Shown: positions 59,061 to 64,000 of the stretch, one piece after another
Layout: every line of letters begins with the position of its first letter
How positions within the stretch are numbered: the first letter of the stretch is position 1
NCBI GenBank assembly: GCA_002383485.1
Contig: DFYY01000022.1
Span: forward strand, 4,330-68,329
Direction: 5' to 3'
DNA from: Bacteroidales bacterium UBA4070
Lineage (GTDB): Bacteria; Bacteroidota; Bacteroidia; Bacteroidales; VadinHA17
Length of the DNA: 64,000 nucleotides
The notes under the pieces: model-generated
The model's input: only the letters and a program-made list of their open reading frames with translations
What the model was told of the DNA's origin: nothing
The model's database searches: none
Program-made: the position numbers and the translations under genes

Positions 59061-61958
59061 ATGAGCAGGAGGTTGTTTTCGGTTATGATGGGCGTTTTTC
59101 TGATGTTCGGAACAATACAGGGCCAGGTCAGGGAGACAGGGACCCCTTTCATCAGAAACTTCACCAAGAGCGATTACAGTGCCAGCACACAAAACTGGGC
59201 CGTGGCGCAGGATGGCAAGGGATTCATGTACTTTGCCAACAACGACGGCCTGCTGGTATATGACGGGGTTCAGTGGCATCTCTATCCGATGCCGAACCAC
59301 TCTATGGTCAGGTCAATCCATATCAGTGATGAAGGAGAAATTTTCCTCGGTGCCTATAACGATTTCGGGAAGATGGAGCCTGAACCCAACGGACGACTGG
59401 TGTTCCACTCGTTCAGGGAACTGATTCCTGAGGAGTACAGCAATTTTGATGATGTCTGGAATATCTTCCCTTACAAGGGAAAGATAATGTTCCAGTCATA
59501 CTATGCCGCATGGTTTTACCGCGAGGGCATCCCGATGGCCGTTGTTACGGCGCCATCAAGGTTTCAGAACTCCTACAGTGTCAATGGGAGGCTTCTGTTC
59601 AACGACGCAAAGAGCGGGCTCATGGAGTTTGACGGCACCAGGCTGGTCAGGCTGACGGGTTGTGAAGCCCTGACTGGCCAGGACATCTGGTCTGTATTGC
59701 CATTCGGTGAGAGAGGAGAGTTGCTGATCTGCACCCTCGGGAGCGGCCTCTTCATTCATGACGGCGCAGGGCTGAGAAGATGGAACGTGCCTGTCAGTGA
59801 TATTCTAAGCCGAGACCAGGTGTTTAGCGCTTCCCTGCTGCCTGAAGACCGTTATGCAATTGGCACCATACTTAACGGCCTGATTGTAATTGACAACGAG
59901 GGAAACATCATACATCAGATCAACAAGAAAAAAGGATTGCAGAACAACACTGTTCTCGATCTCTTTGCGGACAGGTCGGGAAACCTGTGGCTGGCATTGG
60001 ACAACGGTATTGATTATGTAACAGTGAACTCTCCTGTCACATTCATCAGGAGCGCCGACGGGTTCGGGGCCGGTTATGCCTCCGTGATACATGACGGGAA
60101 ACTCTATCTGGGAACGAACCAGGGCCTCTATGTAAGTGAATGGCCGCAAAAGGAGAGCAGCAACGACTTCAAAATGATATCCGGAACTTACGGACAGGTT
60201 TGGTACCTGGGAGTTCACAACGGAGTGCTTCTCTGCGGGCATAACAACGGGACGTACGTGGTAAGAGGAGAGTCAGCTACACTTATTAACCGTATAGCAG
60301 GAGGGTGGAAATACCATGAACTGAGAAAGTATCCCGGTTATCTGATCGGCGGAACATACAGCGGCATTATACTCTTCAGGTGGGAACAGGGTGAATGGAG
60401 GTACGTAAGGCAGATAGCCGGTATGAATGAGTCATTCAGGGTGTTCGAGGAGGATCAGAACGGTGACTTATGGATGAGTCACGGATTTAAAGGCATCTTC
60501 AGGGTCAGCCTGACGGCCGGCCTCGATTCGGTGGCGTCCGTAAGGTTTTATAATTCTGCTGACGGGCTCCCGTCTGACTTTTACCTCAGCATTTTCCGCA
60601 TCAAGGAAAAGCTGGTGGTTGCTTCTGAGACTGAGATTTACGAACACACCCCGGCCGGGGACAGGTTTGTAAGGTCAGCCTATTTCAACCAGCTGCTCAG
60701 CCCGCTGGTGTCCATTTCATACATGAAAGAAGACAATGAGGGCAACATTTGGTACGTGGCTAAAAACCGTGCAGGTGTATTCAGATTACAGGAGGATTAC
60801 ACCTATCAGCACGTTACAACTCCTTTCCTTTTGCTCTCCGGAAGATTTATCCACGGGTTTGAATCCTTTTATCCCTATGCTGCTGACCGGATGATAATAG
60901 GTACGGAGGACGGTTTTGCTCATTACTCGTCACGTCCTGTGTCACGTGGTTACGGGGAGTTGTCAGTCTACATAACACTCGCGGAGGCCCTGCACCAGGA
61001 TTCGGTTTTCTATTACGGCAGCCCGTTTCCGGCAAAGGAGATGACGAAGGGGTACAAATTCAATCACAGGAACAACCTTATCAGGTTTACTTTTGCCTCT
61101 CCGGTATATGACAGTCCTGGAACCACGGAATACAGTTTCATTCTTGACGGTTACGACAATGAATGGTCCCCCTGGAGTAAAACGTATTATAAGGAGTACT
61201 CAAATCTGCCTGACGACAGGTTCACATTCCTGGTAAAGGCAAGAAATCAACTGGGCATTGAAAGCCTGCCTGATTCCCTTGTATTTTCAATAGATCATCC
61301 CTGGTACAAAACCCCACTGGCCTACCTTGGATATCTTGTCGCAGGACTTTGCATTGCATTTCTTCTTGTGAAGTTCATACGGTGGAGAATAGAGGTGTCC
61401 AGCAGGAGGGAACGACTCAATAACCAGAGGATTTACCAGGCGAAGGAGCAGGATTATAAAAGACAGGCGCTGGAAGCTGAGAAAGAGATAATCAGGATCA
61501 GGAATGAAAAGCTTCAGGCTGAGATGATCCTGCGCGACAAGGAACTGGCCAACCAGGCAATGAACCTTGTTCGCAAGAATGAGTTTCTCAATGAGCTGAA
61601 AGAAGAGATGAACAGGCTCAGGCAAAGTTGCAGCGATGATGGTATTGGGAGGAAAGTTTTGGAGATCATTACCAGGATAAACAGGGAGGTTGACAGCAAC
61701 AAGCAACGTGAGATATTTGAAAGTGCATTCGATGAGGTTCATGAAGATTTCCTTGGCAGGCTGAAGGCCCGTTATCCGAACCTTACTCCTGCGGAACTCA
61801 GGCTCTGTGCTTTTCTGAAGATGAACATTCCAACCAAGGAGATCGCTCCTCTGCTGAACATTTCGGTTCGGGGCGTGGAGATATGCAGGTACAGGGTCAG
61901 AAAGAAAATGGGCATCTCAAGGGAGATCAACCTGACTACCCTGCTTCTCGGTGTCTGA
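59061..61958 (+). CDS. Sensor-regulator: beta-propeller, Y_Y_Y domain, membrane helix, coiled coil, LuxR-type HTH
   Basis: The start is ATG 59061 (MSRRLFSVMMGVFLMFGTIQG, signal peptide). Residues about 30-720 form a periplasmic two-component-type propeller (QNWAVAQDGKGFMYFANNDGLL; LDLFADRSGNLWLALDNGI) and a Y_Y_Y domain (YSFILDGYDNEWSPWSKTYY, about 725-765). One membrane helix is at about 785-805. A Glu/Lys/Arg-rich coiled coil follows to about 880. The last 65 residues are a LuxR-like HTH (LTPAELRLCAFLKMNIPTKEIAPLLNIS). No kinase or receiver domain is present. It reads an outside signal and controls genes directly. It is 264 bases before a susC gene, its likely target. Confidence 0.9.
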   Translation: MSRRLFSVMMGVFLMFGTIQGQVRETGTPFIRNFTKSDYSASTQNWAVAQDGKGFMYFANNDGLLVYDGVQWHLYPMPNHSMVRSIHISDEGEIFLGAYNDFGKMEPEPNGRLVFHSFRELIPEEYSNFDDVWNIFPYKGKIMFQSYYAAWFYREGIPMAVVTAPSRFQNSYSVNGRLLFNDAKSGLMEFDGTRLVRLTGCEALTGQDIWSVLPFGERGELLICTLGSGLFIHDGAGLRRWNVPVSDILSRDQVFSASLLPEDRYAIGTILNGLIVIDNEGNIIHQINKKKGLQNNTVLDLFADRSGNLWLALDNGIDYVTVNSPVTFIRSADGFGAGYASVIHDGKLYLGTNQGLYVSEWPQKESSNDFKMISGTYGQVWYLGVHNGVLLCGHNNGTYVVRGESATLINRIAGGWKYHELRKYPGYLIGGTYSGIILFRWEQGEWRYVRQIAGMNESFRVFEEDQNGDLWMSHGFKGIFRVSLTAGLDSVASVRFYNSADGLPSDFYLSIFRIKEKLVVASETEIYEHTPAGDRFVRSAYFNQLLSPLVSISYMKEDNEGNIWYVAKNRAGVFRLQEDYTYQHVTTPFLLLSGRFIHGFESFYPYAADRMIIGTEDGFAHYSSRPVSRGYGELSVYITLAEALHQDSVFYYGSPFPAKEMTKGYKFNHRNNLIRFTFASPVYDSPGTTEYSFILDGYDNEWSPWSKTYYKEYSNLPDDRFTFLVKARNQLGIESLPDSLVFSIDHPWYKTPLAYLGYLVAGLCIAFLLVKFIRWRIEVSSRRERLNNQRIYQAKEQDYKRQALEAEKEIIRIRNEKLQAEMILRDKELANQAMNLVRKNEFLNELKEEMNRLRQSCSDDGIGRKVLEIITRINREVDSNKQREIFESAFDEVHEDFLGRLKARYPNLTPAELRLCAFLKMNIPTKEIAPLLNISVRGVEICRYRVRKKMGISREINLTTLLLGV

Positions 61959-61977
61959 TCCATCGCTGTCTGTAGTA

Positions 61978-61994
61978 CTGATTATTTTAATCAG
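61978..61994. repeat. Small hairpin after the regulator gene
   Basis: CTGATTA and TAATCAG form a perfect 7-bp stem around TTT, 19 bases after the stop. It may weakly end the regulator transcript; it has no T run. Confidence 0.5.
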
Positions 61995-62069
61995 GTGTAT
62001 CATTTAAATTTTATATTAATTAAATAAACTGCACTATGACAGGGTTATAGCGATTAAGTTGAAAATGTG

Positions 62070-62109
62070 TTGTAGTATTTTTGATGTGTGCTTGTAGTAT
62101 TTTTGATGT
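62070..62109. promoter_or_regulatory. Two identical 18-bp direct repeats upstream of susC (likely operator)
   Basis: TTGTAGTATTTTTGATGT occurs at 62070-62087 and again at 62092-62109, a 22-bp period close to two helix turns, so both copies face the same side of the DNA. They lie 114-153 bases before the susC start and downstream of the regulator gene. They suit a dimeric HTH protein such as the regulator at 59061. The rest of the 264-base spacer is AT-rich; I see no exact TAnnTTTG/TTTG promoter in it, only TAACTTTA at 62143-62150. Confidence 0.65.
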
Positions 62110-62222
62110 AACCTGCATGTGCGGACGGTTTATAGATATTTGTAACTTTATCAACTGCAAAAAGGCATTCTTAGGTTTGCCTGCAGAAGTAACCAAACCA
62201 ATCTAAACTCTAAACAAAATCT

Positions 62223-64000
62223 ATGAAACAGACAATTCTGACTCTCTTATTCATTGCAAGCTCGCTGGTGCTAAGCGCTCAGGGACTTCAGGTAAAGGGG
62301 GTCGTAACGTCAGCAGACGATGGTCAGCCTCTTCCCGGCGTGAGTGTTTCCGTCAAGGGAACCACCCTGGGGATGATGACTGACCTGAACGGGTATTACC
62401 AGCTTGGCAATGTACCCGCAAACTCAACCCTGGTCTTTTCATTTGTCGGGATGACCACAAGGGAAGTAGTGGTGACTGAGAGCACCACTCTGGATATCAT
62501 TCTTGCTTCAGATATGGAGCTGATTGATGAAATTATTGTTGTCGGTTATGGCACACAGAAAAAGAGTCTTGTCACCGGGGCAATTGCCAAGGTGGAAGGC
62601 GACGATCTGAGAAAGGGTGCAGACATGCGTGTCACGCAGGCACTGCAGGGTAAGACAGCAGGTGTGGTTATCACGGCAAATTCAGGCCAGCCGGGATCAC
62701 AGATTTCAGTCCGCATCAGGGGTGCCGGCACAAACGGTGACGCTGAGCCTTTGTACATTATTGACGGGCTTCCTATGGGCGGAGCTGGTACTGACTTCCT
62801 CAATGCAAGTGACATTGAGTCTATAGAGGTACTGAAAGATGCAGCCTCAGCAGCCATCTACGGTGCCCGCGGCGCCAACGGCGTTGTACTGATAACAACC
62901 AAAACAGGCCGGACTGGCACAAAACTGACAGTCACCTATGACGGCTTCTACGGTTTACAGAACCCCTGGAAAAAGATTCCTCTCCTGAATACACAGGAGT
63001 ACATTCTCCTGACCAATGAAGCATCGATTAACGGCGGACTTGGTCCTAAGTTCAGCCAGTCACAGATTGACAGCTTCACGGCAGATACAGACTGGCAGGA
63101 TGAGATGTTCTACTACAACGCCCCAAAACAGAGTCACTCGGTATCATTCACCGGCGGCAGCGACAAACTGGAATACTCTTCATCCTTCAACTACTTCGGA
63201 CAGGATGGTATTGTAGCTAAGGGCAAATCAAATTTTGAGAAGATCGGGTACAGGCTCAATGCTGCAGGTACATTCGGATTCTTCAAGCTCGGCGGGAACA
63301 TTAACCTGGTTGGTATTACCAGCCGCGGTATTGCCACAAATGACAGGTACGGCCTCGGACTCAACCAGGCACTTAACATGCCCCCCATTATTCCGGTCCA
63401 GTTCTCGGACGGTACCTGGGGCACACCCGAATCCTACGGAATCGGTCTGCAGGAGATCACCAACCCGGTTGCAATGGCCAGCTACAACAATTCAAAGACC
63501 AGGACATACAAGCTGATCGGCAACGTTTACGGGGAATTCGATTTCGGAACCGTTTCAAAAGCACTTGAAGGTCTGGTATTCAGGTCGTCATTCGGCGGTG
63601 AATATGCAATTGTGAATACTGATACATACACACCAGAATACTTCCTGGATGCAATGCACTTCAGCGTGATTGACAAGGCGTACAAGGGACTTGATATGTA
63701 TTCAAGGTGGAACTTCGAGAATGTGCTTACATATACAAAATCATTTGGTGTACACAACATGACCCTTATGGCAGGCTCAGCCGCCTTTAAGGATATGTAT
63801 GAAAACCTCTGGGGCTCCAAGAATGACCTGATCTTTGATGATTTCGGTCATTCATACCTCGATAATGCCACCGATCCTGAGAGTGCCAATGCAGGCGGCG
63901 GCTATTCGGAACATACTGTTGCTTCGCTGTTTGCACGTGTAAACTATGATCTTATGGACCGTTACATGCTGACGGCCACAATCAGGCGGGACGGTTCCTC
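62223..64000 (+). CDS. SusC-family TonB-dependent receptor, N-terminal part (3' end outside window)
   Basis: Starts at ATG 62223 and stays open to the end of the window (592 codons). Order: signal peptide MKQTILTLLFIASSLVLSAQ, carboxypeptidase-like domain (about 22-100: VKGVVTSADDGQPLPGVSVS, KGTTLGMMTDLNGYY), the TonB-box-like linker DEIIVVGYGTQKKS, then the plug (about 120-230: ALQGKTAGVVI, IRIRGAGTN-type block, PLYIIDGLPM, DIESIEVLKDAASAAIYGARGANGVVLITTK) and the first barrel strands. It is intact as far as seen. The substrate is unknown. Repeats at 62070-62109 and the regulator upstream suggest direct induction. Confidence 0.95.
   Translation, partial: MKQTILTLLFIASSLVLSAQGLQVKGVVTSADDGQPLPGVSVSVKGTTLGMMTDLNGYYQLGNVPANSTLVFSFVGMTTREVVVTESTTLDIILASDMELIDEIIVVGYGTQKKSLVTGAIAKVEGDDLRKGADMRVTQALQGKTAGVVITANSGQPGSQISVRIRGAGTNGDAEPLYIIDGLPMGGAGTDFLNASDIESIEVLKDAASAAIYGARGANGVVLITTKTGRTGTKLTVTYDGFYGLQNPWKKIPLLNTQEYILLTNEASINGGLGPKFSQSQIDSFTADTDWQDEMFYYNAPKQSHSVSFTGGSDKLEYSSSFNYFGQDGIVAKGKSNFEKIGYRLNAAGTFGFFKLGGNINLVGITSRGIATNDRYGLGLNQALNMPPIIPVQFSDGTWGTPESYGIGLQEITNPVAMASYNNSKTRTYKLIGNVYGEFDFGTVSKALEGLVFRSSFGGEYAIVNTDTYTPEYFLDAMHFSVIDKAYKGLDMYSRWNFENVLTYTKSFGVHNMTLMAGSAAFKDMYENLWGSKNDLIFDDFGHSYLDNATDPESANAGGGYSEHTVASLFARVNYDLMDRYMLTATIRRDGS

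Noticed and set aside
1..64000. SusC pieces at both ends might mean the window closes on itself as a circle.
   Set aside because: The right-end SusC already reaches the barrel block RRDGSS, which is also present in the left-end piece near base 890; the two overlap in family position and are therefore different genes.
1..64000. tRNA or rRNA genes in the intergenic spaces.
   Set aside because: Intergenic spaces are short and none shows a cloverleaf with TTCGA-type loop and acceptor stem that I could recognise.

Overview
The window is a stretch of chromosome from a Bacteroidota bacterium, most likely an anaerobic, fermentative member of the Bacteroidales/Marinilabiliales type. The evidence is SusC/SusD pairs, Bacteroidota-specific small families (DUF5606, DUF3276/PUR, DUF1573, long NusB, type Vd patatin), and several promoters with the Bacteroidota pattern TTTG-N18-21-TAnnTTTG. 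A NAD-linked [FeFe] hydrogenase points to anaerobic life. I could not place the organism below class level. I recognised no tRNA, rRNA, CRISPR array, integrase or intact transposase.

Layout. 0-3.6 kb: the end of a SusC receptor and its SusD lipoprotein, closed by a terminator. 3.65-4.2 kb: a dead, internally deleted group II intron sitting right behind that terminator. 4.2-20.9 kb: mostly housekeeping genes (ftsK, lolA-like, carbamate kinase, ornithine carbamoyltransferase, PUR protein, nusB, yajC, ybbR, coaE, TerB-DnaJ protein, DUF5606, agmatinase, mazG, DUF62, phoH, purC). 20.9-29.4 kb: cell-envelope genes (LysM/binding-protein fusion, TPR protein, patatin-barrel protein) and a YgiQ-type radical SAM protein. 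29.5-36.2 kb: one eight-gene operon for a trimeric NADH-linked [FeFe] hydrogenase (HydA, HydB, HydC) plus a 2Fe-2S protein, two HATPase proteins, a PHP protein and a DRTGG protein. A near-perfect Rex operator lies over its promoter. 36.3-49.3 kb: six peptidases (M28, PepT, M14, S9, M24, S28/S37-like) with a DUF6320/acyltransferase pair between them. This suggests a protein- or peptide-degrading diet. 49.3-55.2 kb: an RRM RNA-binding protein, a wrecked transporter, an intact NhaD-type antiporter, a beta-CASP hydrolase and a DUF47/PiT phosphate uptake pair. 55.3-57.3 kb: wrecked genes for a GH35 beta-galactosidase and for NrfH/NrfA nitrite reductase. 57.4-64 kb: pyruvoyl-dependent arginine decarboxylase, a NapH-like ferredoxin, a large sensor-regulator (beta-propeller, Y_Y_Y, HTH) and a second SusC running off the end.

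How the genes fit together. Amino acids from the peptidases would be fermented, with excess NADH vented as H2 by HydABC under Rex control. Arginine can go to agmatine (pyruvoyl decarboxylase) and then putrescine (agmatinase). Citrulline can give ATP through ornithine carbamoyltransferase and carbamate kinase. Loss of NrfHA would remove nitrite respiration.

Two things stand out. First, four loci (group II intron, citrate-type transporter, GH35, nrfHA) share one style of decay: both gene ends are kept and the middle is missing. Second, the sensor-regulator at 59 kb is followed by two identical 18-bp direct repeats 22 bp apart just before the second SusC, a likely operator pair. Family names come from recognising motifs by eye, with no database search.
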